Shown piece by piece: positions 9,217-24,200 of a stretch of DNA of 60,000 nucleotides; position 1 is the stretch's first letter; each line of letters starts with the position of its first letter. The position numbers and the translations under genes are program-made. The stretch lies in assembly GCA_914767715.1 (NCBI GenBank), contig OU612065.1, positions 29,266,001-29,326,000 on the forward strand. Reading direction: 5' to 3'. The stretch is from Membranipora membranacea (taxonomy: Eukaryota; Bryozoa; Gymnolaemata; Cheilostomatida; Membraniporidae). The notes beneath the pieces were generated by a model that was not told the origin of the DNA, made no database searches, and worked only from the letters and a program-made list of their open reading frames with translations.

Positions 9217-12200
9217 ATGATAACTGGTAATTATACAGAGGACTTTGAAGATGTGACAGTCACGGAAAGTCTGGACAATCCTACAGTAAGTAGCATTAAC
9301 TTGAATTAGAGACATTGATTTGAGAGGTAGGGGTGACTTACAACAAATGCAGTCATAACGGAACAGTTGACGGCGTCAACACTGTCAAGTGTTGTCAGGA
9401 ACAACAAAGCACTGTTCCCCAACATAAATTTGGGAGAAGTCAAGAACCTTGGCTATCCTCCACAGCAGAATTAAAGCATTTAATGCAAAAAAAGTAAAAA
9501 TGATAGGTGGGTTTAATGAAAAAGTATTGCCAACTGATCTAAATTTGGCTTATTGACACATGAACGACACATGAGTGACACATGGTGCCATATGCTGACA
9601 TATGGGTGACACATGGGTGACACATGAGTGACACATGAGTCTCACAATTTTCTTTCTTTTTCTTTTGATACAGGAAGACAATTATAGTGATGATGACACA
9701 ATAAGGGAATCGGTCAATAACAAACCTGCCAATTCCAGTAAACATATCTCTAAAGGTAAACCTACAAATAAGAGGAAGACCCAGCAGTCTGTAGTGGATA
9801 ATACTGAGAGCGATGAGGATAATGATGAGACTATTAGTGATCAAGTTATCTTATCTCTCAAAGATGTGTCTGTGAGTATATCTCTCTGTGGGGTTAGCTT
9901 GTTATTGGATGATTGTTTTAGAGGAGTTTGTCTGTCAATGATTCTAATTACATATGTAAGAGATAGTTTATTATAATGTAAGATTACTCACTCTCTAATG
10001 ATGGAAAAGGTCTAATGGCCTTCTACATCACCTAACCTGTCTGTAGCGAGCTTGCAGGACTATTTCTGCAATGCTAATGGCAAGATGAGACCCCTTACTC
10101 CACAATGTAACATGTCACATATTTTAAACTCAAGCGGTAACACTCCTTCACAAGCCATAGTAGGAAAATCAAAATAATGTCTTTCTCCATAGAATATCCG
10201 TATATCAATTAGACAGCAAGCTTGATTGGAATTTTTCAATGTATATCTTCCTAAAAGACCTTATTATTTTATGTTCATGGCAAACATGAGCGGATTGTGT
10301 TTGCAAACAAAATAACAGTCGTACTTTTCTGAACTTTTAATTCCTGTAATAAATGTTCTACATAAGTGAATTTCATTGTTGTGCCTTTGAGTGACATACC
10401 TATCGCTGTCCTGTTCGTAAAGCTGCATGTCAACAACAGGAACAAAATATTGACATTTCATTCATTCTTTTTTTTTCACCATGAAGAAACTACGTAAAAG
10501 CCTGGAGTTGAGTAAGCTGGTTCGTGAGAGTATCTGCCAAGATACGGTGAGTGATGTACTTACTCTAAAATATCACTTCAAGAACAGAACACAAACTAGG
10601 AGAGTCTCAATTTATAACAGTGATGGAAATATTTCTCTTGGACATTTATCTTCAATTAAAGAGAGATTTGTCCCCTCTACCAAAATATAATCATACTCTT
10701 TTGACTTTAGAGGCAGCCTCTCTGTCAAAATTTGCTTCGATGCATTTTATAATCACTTTTGAGGTTGTATATGCGTCAAAATTAGATAGATGTGAATTAT
10801 TGAAAATATTCTTCGATGTGTAAAGTACATCCACTCACCAATAGGTATGTATATGGAAAATGCTGAACTATGTCAGCGTAACACACAAGGTTCGGTTATT
10901 ACGCCGTATGATGTAGTCTGTATCACATAAGCTTGTTGACGCTTAGGGATATAGACTATCAGGATGGACCACTAGCAATTCAGAACGCTATCAGCTAATG
11001 TCCCACAATAATGGTTGAATATCGCAAAAAGTTATCCAGGCAAAGTTTGACAACTCTTTCGTATCTGCTGTTGACCTAGTATCCATTATAATATCTGGTG
11101 TTGTGTTGAATAGTACAACTAAACTGTGTATTAACATGTATTAACAGGACGAGTCAGATCTCGAAGAAGAGATAGATGATGTCATAGCTTCTACAGATAT
11201 GCTCTCTGCTGGTGATACGATAGTACTGGAGTTTGCTCCTCTCAAATCTAATCGGACACCTATACCTACCACACAAAGATGTAAGTTATATACCTACCAC
11301 ACAAAGATGTTAGTTATATACCTATGGCACAAAGATGTAAGTTATATACCTACCGCACAAAGATGTAAGTTATATACCTACCACACAAAGATGTAAGTTA
11401 TATATCTACGGCACAAAGATGTAATTTATAAACCTACCACTCAAAGATGTATGTTATATACCTACCACACAAAGATGTAAGTTATATACCTACTGCATAA
11501 AGATGTAAGTTAAATACCTACCGCACAAAGATGTAAGTTATATACCTACCACACAAAGATGTAAGTTATATACCTACTACTCAAAGATGTAAGTAACAAA
11601 CCTACCACTCAAAGATGTAAATTATATACCTACCGCACAAAGATGTGAGTAATATACCTACTGCACAAAGATGTAAGTTATATACCTACCGCACAAAGAT
11701 GTAAGTAATAAACCTACCACTCAAAGATGTATGTTATATACCTACCACACAAAGATGTAAGTTATATACCTACTGCATAAATATGTAAGTTAAATACCTA
11801 CCGCACAAAGATGTAAGTTATATACCTACCACTCAGAGATGTAAGTTATATACCTACCGCACAAAGATGTAAGTTATATACCTACTGCATAAAGATGTAA
11901 GTTATATACCTACTGCATAAAGATGTAAGTTAAATACCTACCGCACAAAGATGTAAGTTAAATACCTCCCGCACAAAGATGTAAAGTATATACCTACCAC
12001 TCAAAGATGTAAGTTATATACCTACTGCATAAAGATGTAAGTTATATACCTACTGCATAAAGATGTAAGTTAAATACCTACCGCACAAAGATGTAAGTTA
12101 TATACCTACTGCACAAAGATGTAAGTAATAAACCTACCACTCAAAGATGTAAGTTATATACCTACTGCATAAAGATGTAAGTTATATACCTACTGCATAA

Positions 12201-15200
12201 AGATGTAAGTTAAATACCTACCGCACAAAGATGTAAGTTATATACCTACTACACAAAGATGTAAGTTATAAGCACATACATCTACCTCACATATTCTATC
12301 ACATCAAAGTAAGTTGTGGACCATTTCGACTATGGATCAACAGAAAAATGAGGATATTGACTCGCCTGGGAATAAAAATGGGAACACATTTCCAAACACA
12401 GCAATAAAAATGTCAAGCGGCAATCAAGCCATGGCACTGAACACAGCTATCCATGACCATGTAAATACAAGGCCTATAAACTCATACACTTGGCTTCCCT
12501 GGCCGGGGAGGGCTGTCGGGCAGGGGAAGAGTCTGGGGGGCTCAGACTAACACATGGCGCACATTATATCATAAGATCTTTTTATAGTTTCATGACGAGC
12601 ACCCTATATTATTTTGTAGCTCATAGCTCACAAAGCCATATTCACAGCAGAAATCACCGCATGAGCAAAAGTAAATCTGACAGGAGGTCACAAACTAGAA
12701 ACAGTCATGGAGAGAGTATTGAATTGAAACCTTGTAAGCTATTTCATAATTTGTCTGCTAATATTTTTGCACGAGAGAATCAGATGCACAAAACTGTCTT
12801 ACTACCTGTATGGGCCATCAGGCAGTGAACTTAAAAATGGCAATTAAACCTGATTAAACTTAGTGATTAGCCAAGTTGCCTCCACTTAGTGTCGTACTCA
12901 CATTTGAATAGTCCCCAAATCACAGCAGCAATCATGTGGGGCATTGTTAAAACGGATTATCAAAACATACATTGTATTGCAACCGATTTTCTTGGATCCC
13001 CAGAATTGAACCCTTGTACATCCTAAGCTACTGGTGACAAAATAGTCAAGTTAGTTCAGTAAACCTGATGAGCTGTAAAATTAGCTAAAACATGCAGTGG
13101 TCCGAGCATCAAGCCTGATGAACTCCAATAACCCTTATATAAGTGTTTAATGACATCAGCCCACCCATTTTTGCCAGAGTATTTTGCGCCAAAGGATTCA
13201 TGGGTTGAAGCCCAAATATGGGAAGTATTTCTTTGTCGGATGTTTAAGCCTTCAGCACCCTGTGGTTAACCCATTTTAAAACCTGAATTGGTCCATGCTC
13301 ATAACCACCATGATTCGTCAACATTTGGCTGAATACCATTGCACGCTGGCTTAGATATGTTACACAGATTTATACTTGCAATGAAGCAGTGATATATATC
13401 TTTAGCACTTTATTAAATGTTTTTCAGCTCCAAGTAAGACTAGTTCGATCCCTCGTCCGCTCTCCTCTGTAAAGAGAGCTAGTGTGGACTCCACTACAGA
13501 GTCAGTTGAGCAGAAAAGTGCTGTACTATCAGCACTGGCTAAAGAGAACGAGCAATTCTCTGAGTATAGGAAACAGAAGAATCTATCTGAGGTGAGAGTC
13601 AGGGCTCAAGGGTCAGGGGTCAGGGCTAGTCTATGTAATCAACTGTAAAATCACATGTGGGGATAAAGGTTATGTAATTCCTCCCTCTTGAATAAATTGA
13701 CATGATTTTGACCGCGCTGTACTGTGGACATAATTTCTCATTTTTAAAACATATATCTGAAGCCTAAAAGAAGGAAAATATCACGGACATGTATGGTAGC
13801 TATTGTAATGAATATGTAACCATAAATCAGTTATACTAAATGAACCTCAGCGTCGCATAAGGTGATATTACGGCTTGTTGTTTTTGTTTGTTATGTTATA
13901 CCTAATTCTGATAATTACCAACTGAAAAGGCCTGCTTTTATCTCGTATAGTCTAGAGTGGGTAACCCGCTGATGAATAGTTATATGGTTAGCGATGAGGA
14001 TGATATGAGAGGAATCGAAGGTCGAGTTCTACAGATGGAGCCAAAACAACAGAGAGATTTAATTAAGACTTTGTATAAACTGGAGAGAACTGTGAGGCCT
14101 AGCAGTACCGCTGAGGCAACAAGGAAAGCTAAACACAATCGAACAAAGGTATAAAATAACTGTTTTCACCTTATTTCACCTCATTCACTTGATCAGCAAA
14201 TTAAATTGATATTATTATTATTACTATTGTAATTAATATCATTACTATGCTAACAGATTTTGCCTCTTTTTGTAACATGCAAAAGATTTCTTGATTATTA
14301 AGAAAAAATTGGAAACTGGAATAGATAGATCAATGTTGAACAGTAAAAAACTGGTGCATAGGTGAATAGTGTTTAATTTTTATTGGAAATATCTTATGCG
14401 ATGTTGGACTTTTATGTTTGATATTTATTTATGATATCTTGAGATTTTTTTGTCTCAGTATCAAACTTGTAAATCTTACTCAACTTACTTTTAACAATAA
14501 GACAGTTTCAATGTACCTGGTCTTTATTGTGTAGAGTAAAGATACAGAAGTACATAAAGTTTTGTTGGAGTTGTTATCTAACTGGGGTCACAACCAGCAG
14601 ATCGGACTTACGGAGATCGCGTTACTGGACGAGTGCAATTCTAAAATAGAAGTCAACACCTCCTTCCTGAGATTAGAAGGTGCAAAAAACTGCATCGGTC
14701 ACGAGACTAACTTATTCAACCACAAATTTAGGGTGAGTTTAAGTCAATTGGTTGTTGGGATAATTTGATGTAGTTGCTAACTTGATGGTATACTCTGAGA
14801 AAAGCGACAAATGCTGATTGGCCAAGGTGGTGGATAGCCTAGGTTGCCAGGCAGCTCAACAGCAACGAGGTATTGAATTTCCTTAAAATCTTAATTTTTT
14901 GTAAATAGGCCAAATAACAGTTGAGACTCCTTGTTGGGTCGTTTGTTATCAAATCTGAATTTGGCTCTGCGCAGTGTGTGCATTCAGCAGTTCACTTCTG
15001 TTGTTGTCTATTGGACCCGCTTACGGGAATGAGGCCATGATACTGTATGATTGCCTTGATTTATTCTTGTTTAGACTGTCAAAGAAAGGAACATGTTCTG
15101 TTGTGAGAGGTCCGGACAGAGACCTGTTAGCTTATCATTCAGAGTAGAAATACCGCTCGGCTCTCAAATCAACAAAGTCAAATTCTGGAACTATAACAAA

Positions 15201-18200
15201 AGCTTGACAGTAAGTAAATACCTCTTTTAATTTCCATTTCATGCTACGCTATAAATAATGCTGGTCCTTTAATTCTCCTGTCTGTACTCATTTAATGCCG
15301 TGTGGAATTCCCCCATAGCCCTTCCAGTTTTATAAAATATCAAGTACAAGCTTAACTATCGCGGTAACAAGGGTCTCTTATAAACTTATCGTACATTGTC
15401 TTGATGACTGTCTAGCACAGATCCGCTTGTAAGGCGACTTCAAATGTCTAGATCCTAATCACTCCCTGGTAACATCACAAAGTAAGGGTATATCCTTATC
15501 CCCCCCTCCCCCGTGTCATCAACACAAATCATATGATAGCAAAAGTATACACCTGTGACCCAGGCTAAACAAAATATGTCATCAATGGAAGTGCTTTTAA
15601 AAATTTAAATTAGGTTTCAACTTTCTTGCTTGGATGTGATTGCAGGAGCTATCTATCGGTGTGCGGCGGATACGTATTAGTATAGATGATGATATTATAT
15701 TTGATGGTGATATTGACAAGGGCTGCGGGAATCAGGTGTTCGATTACGGTTATACTGTAGTAGTGGGAGGTGATAGTGACAGTGATACTCCACCTAGGAG
15801 TATAGACACTCCAAATCATGGTGAGTTCTATAGGTCTTATGATTCGAGTTACCTCGGCCTACCTCTTCTCAAAGACAAGACAAATCATGGTGAGCGTTAA
15901 TAATGACCTCTGGGTTACAGCGTGAGATCTGTTATGGTGACTTTGATTAATTTGTTTGATGTTGTCTCGGCATCAACAGTTAAATTGAACTCTTTTTAGA
16001 GAGGACTCCAATCAATCATCAAATCATCTTGCCTCTGTCTTGTTGGTATGAACAGGGCACATTGCCAATACATGTCTGTGTATTTATTTCACTTTGTTGC
16101 ATTTTGTTTAAATTTTGAGCAGACGAGAAACCTCCTGCTCCTGGAAAAAGTGATTCAACACCGAGAAAATCGACTGATATTAAAGGCAAAAGAGACCCCA
16201 GCTCTGAAAGGCTGAGGGACTCAAAAGATAAAAAGACAGTATCCAAGTCAACAAGCAAACACATGCGCAACTCTAAAGACAAATCAGTTTCTATAAGCAA
16301 CCCAAGAATTTCTAATAGTGAACTCAAAAAATCAAAAAGCGCCACTGAAACAAAACCGCCGCAACATAAATCTCAAGGTAAAAGACTGCATCATCCCGAC
16401 CACGCATCGATACGTAAGTCTGGATCGACTCGACAGTCGTCTGAGATGTGGATACCACTTAGTGATACACCAGAGCCTCAGGACCTAGAGAGATGTCAGA
16501 CTAGGATCTTACTCAGATCTACGGACGGGGTCAATGTGCCCGTAGTTGAGAGCGATACCAGTGAACCTGAACAAGGTAGAATTTTATCGTATTTTATTTC
16601 TACACTACTCCCAATGATTGTATATAAAACCTTTTTTCTTGAGTTGACGCCAGGGAACTTGTGACCAGAAAAAAACAGGGATTCGAATAACACGATTGTA
16701 AAAGCCACATAATTTTTAAAGGCGGTTATTTTGATATTATTTTGATATATTTTTGTAAAAGACTCCATTGATGAAAACGTGCCAATCAGAATCATGCCAT
16801 TGATTGTAAATTACTTTAACTAGGTTGAAAAATAATGCTACCTCTGAGACATTTTCATGTTACTTTTTTACAATTTAAGGTTTTGAGCAATTGTTTTTAG
16901 GCACTAAATTTGGATCAACCAGTGAAAACCCCCACAAATATATAATAACCATGCTTATATTAGCAGTCATTTTTCAATTAGATTAGAAAATAATGCGATA
17001 TCTGAGGTATTTCTCAGCCTGCTTTTGCCAAACTAAAGGGATTGAGAAATTTTTTCTAGCAAGAAAAAATCAGATCAACATGACCTGGCACAGATTTACA
17101 ATAGCCATTGAATATATTATCAGTCATTCAGCTCAAAAGATAATGTGACCTATGAGACATTTTTATGTCCCTTTTTGACAAATTTAGGTATTGAGCAATA
17201 GTTTTTTTGCAACAAAATTGGGTCAATAAATGCCATCCTAACACAGATTTCCAATAACCACCGAATAAATTAACATATATTTTTTAGACAAGGAGACGTA
17301 CAATGATGTGACAGAAAACCAGGCACCAAAAGGGATATCTCTGAATAATCATATCAGGTAAGGTGTCTGATGTAGCCTTGTCACCAGGCATTTTTTTTTG
17401 CTTGGCTATAAGGCTATGTCTGATGCTTTATGTGTATGTATTGGTCTTAAAAAAACAATTATTATTTATTATTATTTGTACACTTGTAAAAACTCTGTCC
17501 GCTATTTCTGAATTTATATAAGTTTTTATTGCGGTAGTTTGAGGGCTCAATGTGGTATTCCATTATCTGACACTTCTCTTCTTAGAAAGGAATAATTGAT
17601 GTTGGAATTCCACATAATCACCCTTGTAGCCATTCTGGGGGGTATTTCAATTAAAAACAATCAAAATTGCAATCTGATCACTCACTCTTGCTTTCTAATC
17701 GCTCAGTCATTGATGGAACTATATACATTCTGAGTGAGAGATTTGGGAGCGAATTTGTCTAATTGAAAAAGCATGTAAGTGAAAATTTTGAGCGATGTGA
17801 AAGTGACACATTGCTTTAGTAAAGCATCGCTCTTTATAATTGAAAGACCCCCCTGAGTAATCCCGATCCTGATGCTTGATAGTCATGTTATATACAAATC
17901 AAATTAACACAAACTATATACATGTATTAGTAGCTTTCAATCTGTGTCTTTTCTCTTCTCCGATGCCTGTGCTTGATGATATGTGTTTACTGTGCGCTTT
18001 ACTATACTTTCCTCTGACTTCTTTTATAATTTCACTTTGCCAGTGATACTACTCCATATGTCGAACAAACAAGGCAGAGTGTATCAAAGAAACCCCCTCT
18101 TCCAGGAAATAAGAAATCTCATGAAAAGTGAGTGCTGGCTGAGCTGATAAAAAGTCGAACAGGTCGAACCCTCTGCCCAAAACCCTAGAATCAGTTCTTG

Positions 18201-21200
18201 AACCCAGTCTTAGCTCAAAATTGTGTCACTGTCAATTTCTGAGAAATAATGGACTGAGTATTTAGGCTCACAGTTCACCTTTCACCTTGACTTTTACCCG
18301 TTTTTTTAATTTGAAATATCAATAGTTAAACATTTTCTATCAGGTCTCTTGGCAGAAGAGTTTATGTGCAGAGAGATCCCAAGGTCTTAAAAACCATCAG
18401 TACCCCTCTTATGCGCGGCACACAGCTTTTTGATGGTGTTTTGTGTATATTTGAAAGCAGAAGTAGAATTCAATGAGCTGTATTGAAGGCTGACTTTAAG
18501 TTGCAGGTCTCTTATACCTTTTTCTGAGTTGGTGCCAATGTTGAACATATAACAGCAAAACCATTTGTCTCATTTCTATGTCACTCAAAAATGTATGTTC
18601 TTATTTAGCAAAATGAAGAATACAGTCAAGCCGCAGATTAATAACACCCAAGCTAAGTTACCATGGATGGATAATTTTGATGCTAACAAGCCGATGTCGC
18701 AGCAACAGCGTTCTCAGAGTCCAATGACATCAGCAAGTCCTACGCAAGACAATGCTGCTTCAGACGGTAGGAACAGCAGATCCAGTGTGCTGACTCAGTG
18801 GGTAGAAAAGAATAAATCTGACCCTTTGAGGTCATCACTGGATGATATGCTGGAAGCTCTGGATATGTGGGATCCTGCAAATGAAAAGTAAGTGACTTTA
18901 TACATACTAATTCTAATACACATACATGAAAATGTTTAAACATGTTGCATGTTAGATACATCAGATACTGACATGTGCATCGCATCAGGTTGACAGGGGG
19001 TATCTCAATCAGAATGAGCAATGCTTTACTAATGCGAATTATCACTATCACATCGCAGGCATCACTCACTCATTGCTTGATTGATGGATTTTGGCTGTTT
19101 TAAATTAAAGACCCCCTGATTAGCTCCAATATTATGTGTTGTTGGGTTGTAGTGTGAACATCTATAGTTGCCTCATATTTCTCCTAGGAAGAACAAAGGC
19201 AATGATCTGAAGACGATATTTGATGAGCCAGCTCCTGAACCAACCCAGTCAGATGGTATTCCTACAAAAGGTAAAGAATTGTTCATAATCTTAGTGGTCA
19301 TTAATAAAAGATGTCTCGGACAGTGAAGCATGCCATTCACCCAAATAATTAATTACTAACTTTTCTGGCTTCATTGGTATTCTTCTTCTTCATTGGTAAA
19401 CTAATGGGAGCTAGGATTTATGCAAGTTGGTACCAGTTCGATTCAAACTCTGAAATATGTATGGTGTATGTAATATTTTTTTTTTGTTGGCAACCAAAGT
19501 CATCTCATTGGAAATGTTTGCACTCAGTGCCAGAAAAAAATAGAAACAGAAAAATCCCATTAGAGGTGTTTGCACTCTGTGCCAGAGAAATCAAAAAAAT
19601 AGAAAATTTAATAGATTATCATTAGTTGCTTAAGATAACTTGTTGTCCCTTCTTGTAGTGGCCTCAGAGAGAGAAGAAGCAAACTACAGGCAGACAGCCA
19701 GCCGTGAGATGTCCAGAGCTGATCGTATAGCTGAAGTTAAACAATCACCGAGGGCGTCACGTCGTGAAGCAGCAGCTGCCAGACGTAAGAAGTGGCAGCA
19801 GCCTTCAGTAGATCTGGAGGCGTCCTGGACTTCTCTCGATGCCTTCGCCAAGTCACACAAGGGCAGGCTCTCTATGGAAGGTAAGATGGCCAATGGTTTC
19901 TCTGTTTCATAGTTGGTGATCTTGTTGGACGAAATAAACCTTTATTTTGATTTTTTCTCCCTCTCCACTGGATAATTAAGGACAAGTGATGCCAACAAAG
20001 ATGATTCAAAATTTATTCACCATACAAATTTAGAGGTATTGAACTGTATTGAAATGTGTAACATGTTTATGTCCGATGTCAATGTGCATGGATATCCTCA
20101 TATTTGTTGCATATCTTTTTTGTGGCCGAAGATTTATTCTCAACAGACTAATCTGATGACATTTGTGATGGAGTAAAGGGTAAAGCCCTTCCCACACCAA
20201 TCAAAAAACATATCAACCTATATGAGTTTTTAATTAATGTTATTTTTTCCAATCCCATAATACAAGGATTCATATCTACCGGAGCTTACCTACCAGGCTA
20301 CTTAGCTCTATTGACCTGAGTAATAATGGTCATAGTGTTGACCTGTGTCATGTGATTTCCTCTTGTAGGTGACGCGTTGGATGAGTATTTGAGAGGAGTT
20401 GGTACACCAGGTACAGGTGTGACTATAGACGGCACACAAGTACCTGATCCTAACTCAGCAGCAGCAGCAGTTGTACCTCCGCTGGAGGCCATCAACGAAG
20501 AGTAAGCACATCATATCAAATAACACATGCCACATAAATGTCCGATTGCGGTTGTTGGTCAGAAGGTTTAAAGTGCTCAAACTTTACCCGGGTTGCTGGT
20601 CGTGGCATTCCATTACCAACAACAGCCCTACCTGCACTGCAGTTGATGTCACTCTGCTCATGTGCAAACTGATGAGACATACGTTTGTCTCTCCAGCATA
20701 GGGCCTGAATTAATTCACATAGCTGAGAACCTCAAATAAATTAAAGAAAAATAAAATAAAAAATAAAAGAAACCCATAATTTTGGAAGTGCCTAAATAGA
20801 ACACCGGCATTGCTATCTCATAACCTTGAACTCATAAAGTTGCCTTTTGTGTTGGAAGGCAGTGCCCCCATCCCTGTGCTGCAGAGATAGTCTATGTCAC
20901 AAGGCTATCATGCAGACAGAATGGGTTGATGATGAGCGGAGTTTGAGCACTCAAACTATCGGTCTGTTTAACTTAAACTGGCTTGATCAATCACCGATCG
21001 ATCGCACATTTCACACCTTGGTGCCTGGATACTTCTACAACGCCATCTCTATGACCATAAAGCCATGATGTCTTAATTATGCACTTGGTCGTTTGACCTT
21101 TTGTGACTTTTTGGATGATGATCCCAAGCCATTCCCATCAATCATGAGAGAATCTACTAGATAGATAGATAGGATGAAGTTATTCAAGTCTCCAAATTTA

Positions 21201-24200
21201 GCAACCTGGCCAAGAATTGTTAAGTCAGTCAATTTATTGCAAATCTATAACTGAAAGGTATGCCAAAAATCCGATGATGAGCTAAATCATATCAGCACTG
21301 ATATGAAAGCATCCTATCACAGAGTAAGGATATATCCTTACTCTGTGATACTATCAATGAATATCAGCATTAGCAAAACACAAAATTTTAAACTCAGTGA
21401 GAATTTTCAGCCTTTAGGATACTTAAAAAAAGAAATTTAGAATTATATGTAAACATTGTAATGAAACATTGTAATGTAAACATTGTAAAAATTATAACGG
21501 AAAACCAACACTATATATATTCTATATGGCGGGATGCCTCAGATTAAGTCTCTGTCTCGCTACATACAGAGCCTAAGTCCAGCAAGTCTGATTTCCTTCA
21601 ACAGTGAGGCTTGTCAAACCTTGTATAGCCTTTCCTCTCTCTTCTTTGAATACAGTTCTCTTGTTTTTAGAGAACCGTTTATAATCCCAGAACTGCCGTC
21701 TGGGCAAAGTCTTACTGTCAATATCAAGTCAACATGGGGAGATAAATATTATGTAGGTTTGAATGGTATAGAACTATTCGCTGATAATGGAGAACCTATA
21801 TCTATATCCAAGGTGAGTGACATTGCTACAGACATTACCAAAAACTGGCTCTGATACCATAGTATTGCTGTCAACTGTCAATTTTCACCAACCACAAAAG
21901 TGTCCACAATATACAGAGAGATATATTTTGTTGGTTTGTTGCATCACTTTTCATGGTATATGCTCACTACGAAAAAGTGTGACTGGTCACTCAAAGACGA
22001 CATAACCTCCACATCCTAACTCAATCCTTATTCAATATAATAGTAATAATAATAATAATAATAAAAAAAAATATTGGTATATAAATAATGTCTGATGAAT
22101 ATCTCAATTATTCTGTTTCATATTTATTGGCTTGGTATATATTAATAGATCACTGCAAACCCTAAAGATATAAACATACTACCTGGCTATCAGAACGACC
22201 CTAGAGTTGTATCTAACCTGGCTGATGGAGTTAATAAGACCAGAGACGATATCCACATGTGGTTAGCTCCTTTCACTGAGACGGGCAACCACTTTGTATG
22301 TCTGACCTTCACTCAGCCTTCACGTGTTGCTCTCATGAGAATTTGGGTAAGTAGAAATCACTCGATGCTTTTCCTATCGTATTGGTGATATGTTTGCTTT
22401 TGTAAACATTTTGAAATGTTTTTTCTACTCTGAAATTTTTGGTACACCCGCGCTGAGTGATTCAGATAAATTCACTCTTTCATTGATACATTCATTGGGC
22501 TTTGTCCACTTATAAGAAAAATTAATTGAAAAATATGTTTCGCCTGCGATGAAGCACACTACGACGATGAAACTCAATAGTGCACCAGAAAGATTTGAAA
22601 TGTATCACATATGATTTTCTCCCTCAAATTGCTGGCAAGTCATACCCTGATTAATCAACTTTGTGAACCAACATACTCAGCAAATGGTTTGCAAATAATC
22701 CTAGGATATGTCTACTAGCTCATAAACAATTGTATTTTTATACATCTACAATTTTGCTTGCAGAACTACAACAAATCTCGGATACATTCATACAGAGGTG
22801 CTAAGCATTTAGAGATCTCATTGGACGGCCAGTATATATTCAAGGGAGAGATAGCCAGGGCATGTGGAGGTACCCAAGGCGGCACGGAAGCTTTTGGGGA
22901 TGTAAGAATTCATTCCTCTCAATCTATTCTTTATGATAATGATTGTACATACAACACTGGTTATTTCTGGGAAATTAGCCTCCCATTGGATGAGAATTGG
23001 TTTGATTTTCACTAATATGCCTATTGTAGTATAAGGGATAAGGCATCATGAAAAGTATTCCAAAATCCAGTTGACTGGAATCCCTGAACAAGCAAGCCTT
23101 TTATTGAATTGTAAAAATCTTTTGAAAAAAATCTGATTATTGACGTGACATGAGATTATTCCTATTTTTATTGCACTAGAAAATATCACAAACTCACAGG
23201 GCGTTACTTTGTCTAAAAAAATATGATAATGTCTTATTGTGTAGACAATCCTGTTTACAACCTCCGAAGAGATACTTGATGCTGTCTCCCGCCATGATGG
23301 ACAGTATGAGGGAGGTAACTTCTCAGATGAATGGGAGGACGACGTACCTTACGATGCCAGACCAGCTACAGCCGATAAGGGTGAATCGGTAAGTTAACTT
23401 CTGTTTTACTCAGGGCTTTGAAACTTGAATGAATGGTAAGCTATTTGCTGCAAATTTTGTGATGATTTGAATGCGCTTTTTTTAGGTTCGCCTACAGCGA
23501 TAAGCAATAAGATTTTAGCACAATGATTCAGAATAAAAAGAATGGTGACTCAAGTTGTGATAATCACCAACAATGATTGCTTTTTGCAGCTAACCATACT
23601 CTGGGGTATTCAGTCAGAACGCTGGTCACCAATTGGATGTTTGTACATGGAGTGGGGGTTTACAATCAAATTGATATTCTGAAAGCTCAATAGTTGGGTT
23701 GTTTTCTCCTTGCTATGATGCATCTGAAGATTTCACTCATATATATTTTGAACATGGTACACTCAACAACAATTAGTGGATCGAAATTGGGTGCGGTCTG
23801 ATAATATTATGTCTGCTGTTTTAGGATCGACCTCACACTAGTGTTGCCGGCAAAATACAGCAACAGAAAGGCTCCGTTCATCAATCTATATCTACTCCTT
23901 CAATGACTGAAGCCAGTACTACCCATCACCAGCCAACTAGCGGGGATATCACTGCCCAACCCGTCGCTGTGGATGGTTCTACGCTTGTCTATCAGGCTAA
24001 ACGTGAGACTTCTTGATAATCAATGTTTGCTTTGTCGAAAACTGTATACGTAAACATACCATACATGTTTGGCAAACAGCCATCCTTATTTTTGTTCAAG
24101 TCCACACTCATCGAAAAATAGTGAATTAATTAACTTTGCATCAGAAGGAATTTGGTGTGAAAACCTGCAGTAAATTTCAGCAATTAGGGGCGGGTAATTG

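Noticed and set aside
11261-12270. CRISPR-like regular array
   Set aside because: Regular 28-bp spacing might suggest this, but the units are contiguous with no spacers and match an exon/donor junction in a eukaryotic gene.
12314-12828. Two overlapping open frames in the KATNIP intron
   Set aside because: Flanking exons join in frame without them, no family resemblance was seen, and good splice borders are lacking.
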